Source of the DNA: an uncultured Flavonifractor sp.
GTDB taxonomy: Bacteria > Bacillota > Clostridia > Oscillospirales > Oscillospiraceae
Direction of reading: 5' to 3'
Assembly: GCA_947346365.1 (NCBI GenBank)
Contig: CANAAV010000004.1
Span: 1-64,000, forward strand
DNA: 64,000 bases
The position numbers were made by a program, and so were the translations under genes. Position 1 is the first letter of the stretch; every line of letters begins with the position of its first letter. Shown here piece after piece: positions 52,362-61,068 of the stretch. Below the pieces are notes generated by a model. That model searched no databases, was not told where the DNA came from, and saw only the letters and a program-made list of their open reading frames with translations.

Positions 52362-52805
52362 TCATAGCCATTGAACAAAGGCTGTTTTGTCCCTGCTATT
52401 GTAGCCCGCCTGCTCATAAAAGCGCAGAATGGACGCATCTTTCGTCCCGGTAAGAAGCATGAGCTTGTAGCAGCCAGCTGCCTGCGCCAGCTCCCGCGCC
52501 CGGTTTAAGCAGGCACTGGCCAGCCCCCGCCTCCTATACTCCCGCCGGGTAACCACGTTTTCAACCACTCCGTAAGGCCGCAGCCCTCTGGTCAAATTCG
52601 GAACAACCACCAGAGTGCAGGAGGCGCACAGCCGTCCATCCACTTCCGCGACAATAATATGGTAATTAGGATCAGCCAGCAGCGCTTTCCACAGGGCGTC
52701 TCTGGCCGGAGTTTCCGGCGGTATGTCCGTTTCGTGCAGGTGCGTGTACAGATTCAGCAGCTCTTCCAGCTCCAGCTGGCGTATCTCCCGAATCCCTCCG
52801 CTCAT
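52362..52805 (-). CDS. GNAT-family N-acetyltransferase inside the his operon
   Basis: A 147-residue acetyltransferase with the acetyl-CoA loop NVVTRREYRRRGLASACLNR and the following YKLMLLTGTKDASILRFYEQ and AGYNSRDKTAFVQWL. It overlaps hisB by ATGA on one side and precedes hisH by 15 bases on the other, so it is fully embedded in the operon. The substrate is unknown. Not a known histidine biosynthesis step. It may protect against or detoxify an intermediate or analogue, which is a guess. Confidence 0.9.
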   Translation of the reverse strand: MSGGIREIRQLELEELLNLYTHLHETDIPPETPARDALWKALLADPNYHIIVAEVDGRLCASCTLVVVPNLTRGLRPYGVVENVVTRREYRRRGLASACLNRARELAQAAGCYKLMLLTGTKDASILRFYEQAGYNSRDKTAFVQWL

Positions 52806-53377
52806 AAAACCCCCTTGGTGGAAACCACCCGCGTCCCTTCTACCCGCACAGCCTCTTTGACCGCCACGCCCAGCGCTTTAAACAGCGCTTCGGTAATATG
52901 GTGAGAATTCTTACCGTAGAGGGCCTTCATGTGTAAAGTCAAGCCGCTGTTTACCGCCAGCGCCCGCATAAATTCCTCGGTCAGGCAGGCGTCATACGCT
53001 CCCATTCGGGCCTGGGGCATGTCCGCATCGAAAACCAAAAAGGGCCGGTTGGAGAAATCCAGCGCTGTGAAGCACAGCGCTTCGTCCATGGGAATAAAGG
53101 CCGAGGCATACCGGCGGATTCCTCTCCGGTCCCCCAGCGCCTCCCGCAGGGCCTGGCCCAGGACAATCCCCACGTCCTCTACTGTGTGGTGCCCGTCTAC
53201 CTCCAGATCCCCTCTGGCAGTGAGCTCTAACCCCAGACCGCCGTAAAAGGCCAGGGCGGTGAGCATATGGTCAAAAAAACCGATGCCCGTGGAAATTTCC
53301 ACTTTTCCTCCCTCCAGGGTGAGGCGGACAGAGACGCAGGTTTCCTTCGTTTCCCGGGAAATATTGGATACTCTCAT
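52802..53377 (-). CDS. hisB: Imidazoleglycerol-phosphate dehydratase
   Basis: HisB removes water from imidazoleglycerol phosphate to form imidazole acetol phosphate. A 191-residue monofunctional enzyme without the phosphatase domain found in enterobacteria. Metal motifs GIGFFDHMLTALAFYGG, DLEVDGHHTVEDVGIVLGQA and the second histidine set in KALYGKNSHHITEALFKALG are all present. It starts nine bases after hisD. Confidence 0.97.
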   Translation of the reverse strand: MRVSNISRETKETCVSVRLTLEGGKVEISTGIGFFDHMLTALAFYGGLGLELTARGDLEVDGHHTVEDVGIVLGQALREALGDRRGIRRYASAFIPMDEALCFTALDFSNRPFLVFDADMPQARMGAYDACLTEEFMRALAVNSGLTLHMKALYGKNSHHITEALFKALGVAVKEAVRVEGTRVVSTKGVL

Positions 53378-53386
53378 AGCGTCCTC

Positions 53387-54664
53387 CTAGTTTTCAAAGC
53401 GTACCCGGATAGAATTGGCATGGGCGGTTAAATGCTCCGCCTCCGCCATACCGGCAACCTGTCCGTGCACCCGCTCCAGGCTGGCGCGGTCATACTGGAT
53501 AACGCTCATAGTTTTGAGAAAGCTGTCCACGCTCAGAGGAGAAAAAAACCGGGCTGTGCCCGACGTGGGCAACACATGGTTCGGTCCGGCCAGGTAGTCG
53601 CCTAAGGGCTCCGGCGACCAAGCCCCCAAAAAGACCGCTCCCGCATTGCGGATAGCGGGCAGCAGCGCCTGGGGATCCTGCGTCATGATCTCCAGGTGCT
53701 CCGGCGCAATTTCGTTGGCCAGCTCCGCCGCCTGTGCCAGGTCCCGGCACACAATCGCGCAGCCAAAGTCCCGCAGAGACGCCTGCATAATCTCGCTGCG
53801 GCTGAGGTACCCCGTCTGGCGGACAATCTCCGCGTCTACCGCCTGTGCCAGGTCCCATCTGGTGGTTAAAAGCACCGCGGAGGCCAGCTTATCATGCTCC
53901 GCCTGGCTGAGCAGGTCGGCTGCGGCGTATTTGGCGTTGGCGCTCTCGTCGGCAATGACCAGCACCTCCGATGGGCCGGCAATCATGTCGATATCGAGGC
54001 TGCCGTAGGCCAGCCGCTTGGCGGCGGCCACATAGGCGTTGCCGGGGCCCACCAGCTTGTCTACCCGGGGAATCAATCCCGCGCCGTAGGTCAGGGCGGC
54101 CACCGCCTGCACACCGCCCACGGCAATGCACCGGTCCACCCCCGCAATTCTGGCCGCAGCCAGCACCGCGTTGTTTAAATTTTCGGTAGGCGGAGTGACC
54201 ATAATGATCTCCCCCACGCCCGCTACCTTGGCGGGCACCGCATTCATCAGCACCGAAGAGGGGTAGGCCGCCGTGCCGCCGGGCACATAAACTCCCACCC
54301 GGCTCACCCCCCGCACCACGCGGCCCACCATTCCCCCGTCTGGATTACGCCACTGCCGGCTCTGTGCCAGCAGCTTCTCATTATAGTCCCGGATGTTGGC
54401 GGCGGCGTGCTCCATAGCGGCAGCCAGCGCCGGGTCGCAGGCTGCATAGGCCTCCTCCAGTTTCTCCTTTTCAATCTCATAGGGGGCGCTGTGGTCAAAC
54501 TGGAGGCTGTACCGCTCCACCGCAGCATACCCTTCCTGCCGCACCGCCTCCATAATGGCGGCCGCCGCCGCCTCTATCTCCGCATTTTTCGCGGCGGCCC
54601 GGGCCCGCATGGCGGAGATGACTTCCCGCTCAGCCCTGCCGTCGGCTGTTACAATCTGAATCAT
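53387..54664 (-). CDS. hisD: Histidinol dehydrogenase
   Basis: HisD oxidises L-histidinol to histidine in two NAD-dependent steps. A 425-residue protein with RVGVYVPGGTAAYPSSVLMN, KLVGPGNAYVAAAKRLAYG, SLDIDMIAGPSEVLVIAD, LSQAEHDKLASAVLLTT (zinc site) and PNHVLPTSGTARFFSPLSV. Overlaps hisG by ATGA. Confidence 0.97.
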   Translation of the reverse strand: MIQIVTADGRAEREVISAMRARAAAKNAEIEAAAAAIMEAVRQEGYAAVERYSLQFDHSAPYEIEKEKLEEAYAACDPALAAAMEHAAANIRDYNEKLLAQSRQWRNPDGGMVGRVVRGVSRVGVYVPGGTAAYPSSVLMNAVPAKVAGVGEIIMVTPPTENLNNAVLAAARIAGVDRCIAVGGVQAVAALTYGAGLIPRVDKLVGPGNAYVAAAKRLAYGSLDIDMIAGPSEVLVIADESANAKYAAADLLSQAEHDKLASAVLLTTRWDLAQAVDAEIVRQTGYLSRSEIMQASLRDFGCAIVCRDLAQAAELANEIAPEHLEIMTQDPQALLPAIRNAGAVFLGAWSPEPLGDYLAGPNHVLPTSGTARFFSPLSVDSFLKTMSVIQYDRASLERVHGQVAGMAEAEHLTAHANSIRVRFEN

Positions 54665-55311
54665 ATCCTTCGCTCCAATTCTCCCTCACACCGGGCAATA
54701 AAGTCCTCAATTTCCCTTTTGCGCAGCTTCATGCTGGCGGTGTTGACAATCAGCTTGGCGCTCACCTGAGCTACGTCCTCTATGGGAACCAGACCGTTTT
54801 CCCGCAGCGTCGCCCCTGTCTCTACAATGTCCACAATGGCGTCCGCCAGATCCAAAATGGGAGCCAGCTCCACCGAGCCCTCAATCTTGATAATGTCCAC
54901 ATCCATCCCTTTTTTCTCAAAAAAGGCACGGGTTACGTTGGGGTATTTGCTGGCGATCCGGCGGGTCTTATAGGTGCCGTAAAAATCGCTCCCCTCTTTC
55001 ACTGCCAGGGCGAAACGGCAGCGTCCGAATCCTAGGTCCAGCACCTCGTAAAAGCTCTTCCCCTGCTCCAGAATGGTGTCCTTCCCCACCACACCCAGGT
55101 CGCAGACTCCATGCTCCACATAGGTAATCACATCCGGAGCCTTTGCCAGCACCGCGTCCAGAGGATAGTTAGGGATAGAGTGGATCAGGCGGCGGCCCGG
55201 ACTGCGGATAGGGGAGCAATCCAGCCCCATAGTCTCAAAAAGCTCCACGCTCTTGTCCTGCAGCCGCCCTTTTGTCAGGGCGATCCGCAGCCGGCCGGCT
55301 CCAGAGCTCAT
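54661..55311 (-). CDS. hisG: ATP phosphoribosyltransferase, short catalytic form
   Basis: HisG joins ATP and PRPP in the first, feedback-controlled step. A product of 216 residues from the ATG at 55311: RIALTKGRLQDKSVELFETM, VITYVEHGVCDLGVVGKDTI, ILDLADAIVDIVETGATLRE. It lacks the C-terminal regulatory domain of the long form. Such short HisG proteins need HisZ as regulatory partner, and hisZ is the adjacent upstream gene with a four-base overlap. Confidence 0.96.
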   Translation of the reverse strand: MSSGAGRLRIALTKGRLQDKSVELFETMGLDCSPIRSPGRRLIHSIPNYPLDAVLAKAPDVITYVEHGVCDLGVVGKDTILEQGKSFYEVLDLGFGRCRFALAVKEGSDFYGTYKTRRIASKYPNVTRAFFEKKGMDVDIIKIEGSVELAPILDLADAIVDIVETGATLRENGLVPIEDVAQVSAKLIVNTASMKLRKREIEDFIARCEGELERRI

Positions 55312-56480
55312 AGATCCACCCACCTTTCTTCTCCCTGCGCCTCTAGCGCCAGCACACGGGACGCGCCCTTCTCCCGAGCCAGAGCCAACGTCTCTTCCAG
55401 CGTAGAGCACGGCGAGAGCTCACAAATCCCCTCCGGGTATTCGTCTACCACCTTGAGGGCCCGGGCCAGCTGGCCCGGGCCGAAATGGACCAGCAGCTCT
55501 CGTCCAGGGCCCTCCCCGGCGTCCAGACAGCCCGCCACTGCGTCCACATCCACGGCAAAACCCGTCGCCGGTGCGCTGCGCCCGAAAAAACCCACGAGTC
55601 CGTCATACCGGCCTCCGGAGAGCACCGCGTCCCCGGCCCCTTCCACATAGCCCCGAAAGACCACGCCGGTATAATAGTCAATCTGGTGAACCAAGCCCAG
55701 GTCAAAGCGCAGAAAGGCCCCGTACCCCGCCGCTTCCAGCTCCCGATAGAGCCCACGCAGATAGTCCAGAGCCTCGTGAGGCCCCGCCAGACCTTCCGCC
55801 TCGTCCAGCACCTCCACCCCGCCGAACAGGCGGGACAGCCGCCCCAGCGCCGCCCAGGCCGGCCGGTCCCGGTAGGGTTCCAGCAGGTCGTTCAGCGCGG
55901 CGAAATTCTTTCCCTCGATCAGGACGCGCGTCTGCTCCACCGTCTCTGCGTCCATATCCATCCGCGCCGCCAGAGTGCGGAAAAAACCTGCGTGTCCCAG
56001 CTCGATATGGAAACGTCCCACCCCGCTTTGACGCAGGGAATCCACCGCTAGAGCCACCATCTCCAGATCGGCCTTATTTCCAGCCGCCCCAATCAGCTCT
56101 ACCCCGCACTGGGCAATCTCACTGCTGCCGCCCCGGTGCTCCGGCCGGGAGCGGAACACCGTCTGGTCATAGTACAGCCGCTGGGGCAGAGGCAGGGTCT
56201 GAAGCTTTGTAGCCGCCACCCGTGCAATAGGCGCGGTGCAGTCGGGACGCATAACCAGAATGCTGCCGCTGCGGTCGATCAGCTTGAGCATGCTCTCCTG
56301 GGGCATGGGGCTGCCCGACTGAAGGAACAAATCATAAAACTCCACCTCCGGAGTGGAGACCTCCGCATACCCCCGGCGGCGGAAAAGGGAGGTGAGCCCC
56401 TCCTGCACCTGCCTGCGGTCCCGGCACTCGGCAAACAGCCGGTCCCGCGTCCCCTCCGGGGTGTTGATGGTATATCTCAT
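55308..56480 (-). CDS. hisZ: ATP phosphoribosyltransferase regulatory subunit
   Basis: HisZ is a histidyl-tRNA-synthetase-like protein that binds histidine and regulates HisG. The 390-residue product has class II synthetase motif 2-like features (PMPQESMLKLIDRSGSILVM, RPDCTAPIARVA) and lacks the C-terminal anticodon-binding domain of HisS. Its location as first gene before short hisG supports HisZ over HisS. A strong promoter lies 41 bases upstream. Confidence 0.92.
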   Translation of the reverse strand: MRYTINTPEGTRDRLFAECRDRRQVQEGLTSLFRRRGYAEVSTPEVEFYDLFLQSGSPMPQESMLKLIDRSGSILVMRPDCTAPIARVAATKLQTLPLPQRLYYDQTVFRSRPEHRGGSSEIAQCGVELIGAAGNKADLEMVALAVDSLRQSGVGRFHIELGHAGFFRTLAARMDMDAETVEQTRVLIEGKNFAALNDLLEPYRDRPAWAALGRLSRLFGGVEVLDEAEGLAGPHEALDYLRGLYRELEAAGYGAFLRFDLGLVHQIDYYTGVVFRGYVEGAGDAVLSGGRYDGLVGFFGRSAPATGFAVDVDAVAGCLDAGEGPGRELLVHFGPGQLARALKVVDEYPEGICELSPCSTLEETLALAREKGASRVLALEAQGEERWVDL

Positions 56481-56520
56481 TGAGACATCTCCCTCGCTCG
56501 CTTTTGTGCTTTACCACGCT

Positions 56521-56549
56521 ACTATACTACACCGTCAGGGTTTTGTCAA
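56521..56549 (-). promoter_or_regulatory. hisZ: his operon promoter
   Basis: On the minus strand TTGACA (56544-56549) and TATAGT (56521-56526) with a 17-base spacer. The -35 overlaps the stop codon of the upstream membrane-protein gene. No T-box or histidine-rich leader peptide is visible in the short leader, so control by a repressor or by HisZ feedback alone is more likely. Confidence 0.88.
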
Positions 56550-57052
56550 GGGCGCGCGTTCCTCTCCTCTGCCGCCTTTTCCGCCAGCAGTTCCCTGCGG
56601 TGTCCCAAATGAATTCCAATATGCCCCACGCCCAATACCGCCACGCCCGCCAGCAGAAACAGATTTTTCCCGTATATGCCCAGACAGAAAAAGGCGGCTA
56701 CAGGCAGGACGGCCCCCGCTACCGGCACCCCCAACAGGCTGCCGTAAAAATCCTCCATCGTCCGGGCACTGTGAAAATAGCGGACCCAGTATACCTCATA
56801 CAGCGCCATCAACGCAAGCGCCGCCCCCAGCCACCCAGACCAGAGGGAGGGCGGACGCCAGTTCAAACCGGTACACACCAGGGAAATGCCGCTTACCAGC
56901 ACCTCCCCCACCCGCTCCAGCAGCAAAAGGGCCCTATTTTCCCGCTTGATATAATTCTCATAGCCCGCAGGGCGGCATTTTGTCCACAGCAGATTGGGAA
57001 TCAGCAGCAGCAGCAAAAACACCGCGCCTACATAGGAAAAACCGAAACTCAT
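56546..57052 (-). CDS. Hypothetical membrane protein, 168 aa
   Basis: A protein of 168 residues from the ATG at 57052 (GAGAGGTGAG upstream). About five hydrophobic segments: YVGAVFLLLLLIPNLLW, GEVLVSGISLVCTGL, LWSGWLGAALALMALYEVYW, LLGVPVAGAVLPVAAFFCLG, and LFLLAGVAVLGVGHIGIHLG. No family recognised. The motif TKCRPAGYENYIKRENRALL lies in the first loop. A strong hairpin upstream separates it from the FAH-family gene. Confidence 0.7.
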   Translation of the reverse strand: MSFGFSYVGAVFLLLLLIPNLLWTKCRPAGYENYIKRENRALLLLERVGEVLVSGISLVCTGLNWRPPSLWSGWLGAALALMALYEVYWVRYFHSARTMEDFYGSLLGVPVAGAVLPVAAFFCLGIYGKNLFLLAGVAVLGVGHIGIHLGHRRELLAEKAAEERNARP

Positions 57053-57090
57053 ACGCTCACCTCTCAAAACACGCTCAGCGCTCCGGATAC

Positions 57091-57127
57091 GGCAGGCGCA
57101 CGGCATGGAATGTGCCGTGCGCCTGCC
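57091..57127 (-). terminator. Long perfect hairpin after the FAH-family gene
   Basis: GGCAGGCGCACGGCA and TGCCGTGCGCCTGCC form a 15-pair stem with a seven-base loop five bases after the FAH stop codon. No T tract follows on the minus strand (TATCCGGAG), so termination may be weak or need Rho. Confidence 0.65.
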
Positions 57128-57131
57128 GCAG

Positions 57132-57887
57132 TTATTTGATGTGATTGCGCAGAATCCCGATTCCCTGCACTTCTACTTCCACGGTGTCCCCACAGCTCAT
57201 AGGACCCACTCCGGCCGGGGTGCCGGTGGACACCACATCGCCAGGCTCCAGCGTCATAGACGCAGTGATGTACGCCAACAGAGCGGGCACGCGGGTCATA
57301 AACTGGCTGGTCCGGCCCGCCTGAACCACCACACCATTTAAACGGGTCTCAACAGACAAGTCCGCCGGGTCTACCTCGTCTGTGAGCACCGGGCCCATCG
57401 GGGCAAAGCCGTCCATCCCCTTGCCGCGGGTCCACTGCCCGTCTCCCTTTTGAATATCCCGGGCGGTAATGTCGTTGAGGCAGGTGTAGCCCAGGATGTA
57501 CTGGGTAAAATCCTCCATAGGGACGTTTTTGGCCCGCCGCTTGATGACAAACGCCAGTTCCCCCTCATAATCCAGCCGTTCCACGAAGGCGGGTGCGCAC
57601 ACCTGGCCCTCCGGGTGGTTGATGGCGTTGGCCCCTTTCATAAAGAGGATGGGCCGGTCTGGCACCCCCTCTCCCATTTCCAAAGCGTGGTCGTAGTAGT
57701 TTTTTCCCACACAGATGATTTTTGCGCCCTCTCCGCAGGGAGCCAGCAGCCGGCACGCTTCTAAGGGCAGGGTCTCTCCGTCGTAACAAATGCCTCTAAA
57801 GGGTTCCCCTGCCAGAGTCCGCACCAGTTCTCCCTTGAGCACACCCCAAACGGCCTTTCCGTCCCGCAGCAGCTTTACATATTTCAT
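57132..57887 (-). CDS. Fumarylacetoacetate hydrolase-family protein
   Basis: A 251-residue protein of the FAH family, whose members act on 2-oxo or acylpyruvate acids (acylpyruvase, oxaloacetate decarboxylase/tautomerase). Visible metal site: LDYEGELAFVIKRRAKNVPM (two Glu) and YTCLNDITARDIQKGDGQWT (Asp). KIICVGKNYYDHALEMG and STGTPAGVGPMSCGDTVEVE are also typical. It overlaps ysxC by ATGA. The substrate cannot be read from sequence; tautomerisation of oxaloacetate is one option. Confidence 0.9.
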   Translation of the reverse strand: MKYVKLLRDGKAVWGVLKGELVRTLAGEPFRGICYDGETLPLEACRLLAPCGEGAKIICVGKNYYDHALEMGEGVPDRPILFMKGANAINHPEGQVCAPAFVERLDYEGELAFVIKRRAKNVPMEDFTQYILGYTCLNDITARDIQKGDGQWTRGKGMDGFAPMGPVLTDEVDPADLSVETRLNGVVVQAGRTSQFMTRVPALLAYITASMTLEPGDVVSTGTPAGVGPMSCGDTVEVEVQGIGILRNHIK

Positions 57888-58483
57888 GTCCGCGCCTCCG
57901 CATGTTCCAAAATCAGCTCTAAAAGTTCCTGTCTCCCCTCGCCTTTTTCAGCCGAAAAGGGAATCACCTTTACAGTGCTGTCTAGTTCCAACACTTCCCG
58001 AATCCGCTCTAAATTTGAAGCAATTTCGCTTTTCTTCAGCTTATCCAGCTTGTTGGCCGCCACGCTGAATGGACGGCCGCTGCTTTTAAACCACTGGACC
58101 ATGGTGCAGTCGTCGGCTGTAGGCTTATGGCGGGCATCCACAATCATAATACCCAGGGTCATTAAGGTGTTGTCCGCGAACCACTCCTCCATCAGCCGCC
58201 CCCAGCGTTCCTTTTCTGCTTTGGACACCTTGGCGTAGCCATAACCGGGCAGATCCACCAGATAAAACCTGCTGTCAATAAGAAAGTAGTTGATGTGGGT
58301 GGTCTTTCCCGGGGCGGCTCCCACCCTGGCAAAATTCTTCCGGTTCAGCAGGCGGTTGATCACCGAGGACTTGCCCACATTGGAGCGGCCCGCAAAGGCC
58401 ACTTGGGGCAGGCGGTCCCTGGGAAAGTCCCTCGCCTTGGCGGCAGAGCGGACGAACTCCGCCTTCTGTAAATTGACATTCAT
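57884..58483 (-). CDS. ysxC: Ribosome biogenesis GTP-binding protein YsxC/EngB
   Basis: An essential GTPase of large-subunit ribosome assembly in Firmicutes. The 199-residue product has G1 AFAGRSNVGKSSVINRLL, G2 around GKTTHINYFLI, G3 VDLPGYGYAKVSKAEKERW, and G4 VAANKLDKLKKSEIASNLER. Located after lon, as is usual in Clostridia and Bacillus (clpX-lon-ysxC). Confidence 0.96.
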   Translation of the reverse strand: MNVNLQKAEFVRSAAKARDFPRDRLPQVAFAGRSNVGKSSVINRLLNRKNFARVGAAPGKTTHINYFLIDSRFYLVDLPGYGYAKVSKAEKERWGRLMEEWFADNTLMTLGIMIVDARHKPTADDCTMVQWFKSSGRPFSVAANKLDKLKKSEIASNLERIREVLELDSTVKVIPFSAEKGEGRQELLELILEHAEART

Positions 58484-58494
58484 AGATTTCTCCT

Positions 58495-60906
58495 TTACTG
58501 CCGTAGGGTAGGCAGGCCCTGCCCTTGGACCGACTGCTCATGGGGACGCAGAGCGGCTGTCGGCAGCTCCTCCGGCGGCATGGACAGCGCCTCTGCAAGC
58601 ACCGCATCCACCTGCTCCACCGGGACAAAGCGCAGGGCGCCGCGCACGGTTTGGTCAATCTCCTCCAGGTCCTTTCGATTTTCCGCCGGAAGAATGACCG
58701 TTTTAATGCCGCTGCGGTAGGCCGCCATGGTCTTTTCCTTCAGCCCGCCGATGGGGAGCACTCTGCCCCGCAGCGTAACCTCGCCGGTCATCGCAATCTC
58801 CCGCTTCACCGGCACATGGGTCAGCGCTGAAACCATTGCGGTAGTAATCGCGATGCCGGCGGAGGGCCCGTCCTTGGGGACCGCCCCCTCCGGGAAATGG
58901 ACATGTAGGTCCTTGTTTTTATAAAACTCCTCCTCAATCCCCCACTGCCCGGCCCGGCTGCGGATATAAGACAGGGCCGCATGGGCGGACTCCTTCATTA
59001 CGTCCCCCAGATTCCCGGTCAGCTCCACCTTCCCGGCGCCGGGCACCACGTTGACCTCCACCTCCAGCAGTTCCCCGCCCACGCTGGTCCAAGCCAGGCC
59101 GTTTACCACACCAACCTGTTCGCCCAGTGGCAGCCGTTCCGGATGATAGCGGCGGATTCCCAAAAACTCTTCCAAATTATCGCCGGTTATCTGGACTGAT
59201 TTTACATTTCCCTCCACCAGCCTCATGGCCGCCTTACGGCACAAGGCCGCTAAACGGCGTTCCAGCACACGCACGCCGGCCTCCCTGGTGTAACCCCGGA
59301 TAACTTCCCGTATGGCGTCATCCGTCAGCCGCAGCTGCGTGGCTTTCAGGCCATGACGCCTGCGCTCCTTGGGCAGCAGGTGGCGCTTGGCAATTTCTAG
59401 CTTCTCCTCATCAGTGTAGCTGGTCAGCTCAATTACCTCCATCCGGTCCAGCAGGGGCCGGGGAATGGTCTCGGTGGTGTTGGCTGTGGTAATAAACAGC
59501 ACGTCGGATAGGTCAAAGGGCAGCTCTAAAAAATGGTCGCGGAAAGCGGCGTTCTGTTCCACGTCCAGCACCTCCAGCAGCGCTGAGGAGGGGTCCCCCC
59601 GATGGTCGCTCCCCAGTTTGTCAACCTCATCCAGCAGCAGCAGGGGATTGCTGCTCCCCGCCTGACGCACTGCATCCATAATTCGGCCGGGCATCGCGCC
59701 CACATAGGTCTTCCGATGACCGCGAATTTCCGCCTCGTCGTGAACGCCGCCCAGTGAAATCCGGGCCAGCTTCCGCCGCAGGGCCTTGGCCACACTCATG
59801 GCAATGGAGGTTTTCCCTACTCCCGGAGGGCCCACCAGGCAGATAATCTGGCCCTTCAGCTCCGGCGCAAGCTGCTTGACCGCCAAAAATTCCAGAATGC
59901 GCTCCTTCACCTTCTCCAGGCCGTAGTGGTCGGCGTCCAGCACCCTCCTGGCGGCGGCCACATCCAGACGCTCCTTGGTCTTCTTCTCCCACGGCATCTC
60001 CAGGCACACGTCCAGATAGCTGCGCAGCACCCCCGCTTCTGCCGAGCCAAAGGGCTGCTTCTCCAGGCGGCTGAGCTCCTTAATCAGTTTCTCTTCCACC
60101 TGCTCCGGCAGCTTGGCCTGGGCGATTCTCCTGCGGTATCCGGCAATCTCCCCGTCCCCGTCCGGGTCCTCGCCCAACTCCTGCCGCAGAACCTTCAGCT
60201 GCTCCCGCAGGACATAATCCCGCTGGCTGCGGCTGAGCTGGTCCCGCACCTTGCTCCGCATCTCTTGCTCCAACTCCAAAATCTCCACTTCCCGGCGGAG
60301 GATGCGGCACAGCTGGGAGAGCCGGCGCACCGGGCGCAGCTCTTCCAGCACCGATTGCTTATCGCCGGTGCGCATCGCCAGATTCTGCGCAATATAGTCG
60401 GCAATATAACCGGGATCCTCGCTGGTGAGAACCGCCAGCAGAACGTCCTGCGTCATCCGGTGGGAGAGCTCCACATAATGCTCAAACAGCTCATAGCTCT
60501 GACGGATCAGGGCCTCTGTCCGGGCGGAGTGCCCCGCAGGCTCCTCCTCCCGCAGCTCCTCTACCTCCGCCAGCAGGTAGGGCAGCTGCTGAGGCAGACT
60601 GCACAGCCGGCCCCGGCCGACTCCCTCCACCATGGCCCGCACATTATCGCCAGGCAGGCGCAGCAGCTGGCGCACGTTACAGACTGTGCCGACCGTATAC
60701 AGCTCCTCCTGTCCCGGCCGTTCGGTCTCCAGCTCCCGCTGCGTTACTAAAAAGACCGGCTGACTGGTTTCCATAGCCGCATCCAGCGCCTGAATGGATT
60801 CCTCCCGCCCCACATCAAAATGAAGCAGCATATTGGGAAACACCGTCAGCCCCCGCAAGGCCACAGCCGGCATCGTAACGCTCTGGTTCGTCTGCACCGC
60901 GCTCAC
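58495..60906 (-). CDS. lon: ATP-dependent protease Lon
   Basis: Lon degrades misfolded and regulatory proteins. The 803-residue product has an N-terminal substrate domain (MPAVALRGLTVFPNMLLHFD), a coiled coil (about 190-260), an AAA+ domain with Walker A CLVGPPGVGKTSIAMSVAK and LLLDEVDKLGSDHRGDPSSA, and the protease domain with GAVPKDGPSAGIAITTAMVS (catalytic Ser) and the Lys in GLKEKTMAAYRSGIKTVILP. It lies 11 bases before ysxC. The length is standard for LonA. Confidence 0.97.
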   Translation of the reverse strand: MSAVQTNQSVTMPAVALRGLTVFPNMLLHFDVGREESIQALDAAMETSQPVFLVTQRELETERPGQEELYTVGTVCNVRQLLRLPGDNVRAMVEGVGRGRLCSLPQQLPYLLAEVEELREEEPAGHSARTEALIRQSYELFEHYVELSHRMTQDVLLAVLTSEDPGYIADYIAQNLAMRTGDKQSVLEELRPVRRLSQLCRILRREVEILELEQEMRSKVRDQLSRSQRDYVLREQLKVLRQELGEDPDGDGEIAGYRRRIAQAKLPEQVEEKLIKELSRLEKQPFGSAEAGVLRSYLDVCLEMPWEKKTKERLDVAAARRVLDADHYGLEKVKERILEFLAVKQLAPELKGQIICLVGPPGVGKTSIAMSVAKALRRKLARISLGGVHDEAEIRGHRKTYVGAMPGRIMDAVRQAGSSNPLLLLDEVDKLGSDHRGDPSSALLEVLDVEQNAAFRDHFLELPFDLSDVLFITTANTTETIPRPLLDRMEVIELTSYTDEEKLEIAKRHLLPKERRRHGLKATQLRLTDDAIREVIRGYTREAGVRVLERRLAALCRKAAMRLVEGNVKSVQITGDNLEEFLGIRRYHPERLPLGEQVGVVNGLAWTSVGGELLEVEVNVVPGAGKVELTGNLGDVMKESAHAALSYIRSRAGQWGIEEEFYKNKDLHVHFPEGAVPKDGPSAGIAITTAMVSALTHVPVKREIAMTGEVTLRGRVLPIGGLKEKTMAAYRSGIKTVILPAENRKDLEEIDQTVRGALRFVPVEQVDAVLAEALSMPPEELPTAALRPHEQSVQGQGLPTLRQ

Positions 60907-60948
60907 TCCTTTTTAAATACGTATTCTTTTCCTTTCTCCCCGCAGAGG

Positions 60949-60971
60949 AAAACGGGACGGGAAAGTCCCGC
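60949..60971 (-). terminator. Hairpin before lon
   Basis: On the minus strand GGGAC-TTTCCC-GTCCC followed by GTTTTCC, about 45 bases before the lon start. It could weaken read-through from clpX into lon. Confidence 0.5.
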
Positions 60972-61001
60972 CCCGCCATTTCAGCCTCTGCCGCCGCAAT
61001 A

Positions 61002-61032
61002 TGAAAATCCGGCCCCCGGCGGCGGCCGGATT
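61002..61032 (-). terminator. clpX: Terminator after clpX
   Basis: On the minus strand AATCCGGCC and GGCCGGATT form a nine-pair stem with a GC-rich loop followed by TTC and an AT-rich stretch. It lies 37 bases after the clpX stop. Confidence 0.6.
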
Positions 61033-61068
61033 CCCCGCCGCCGGCTCACATTCCAATTGACCCGCGGC

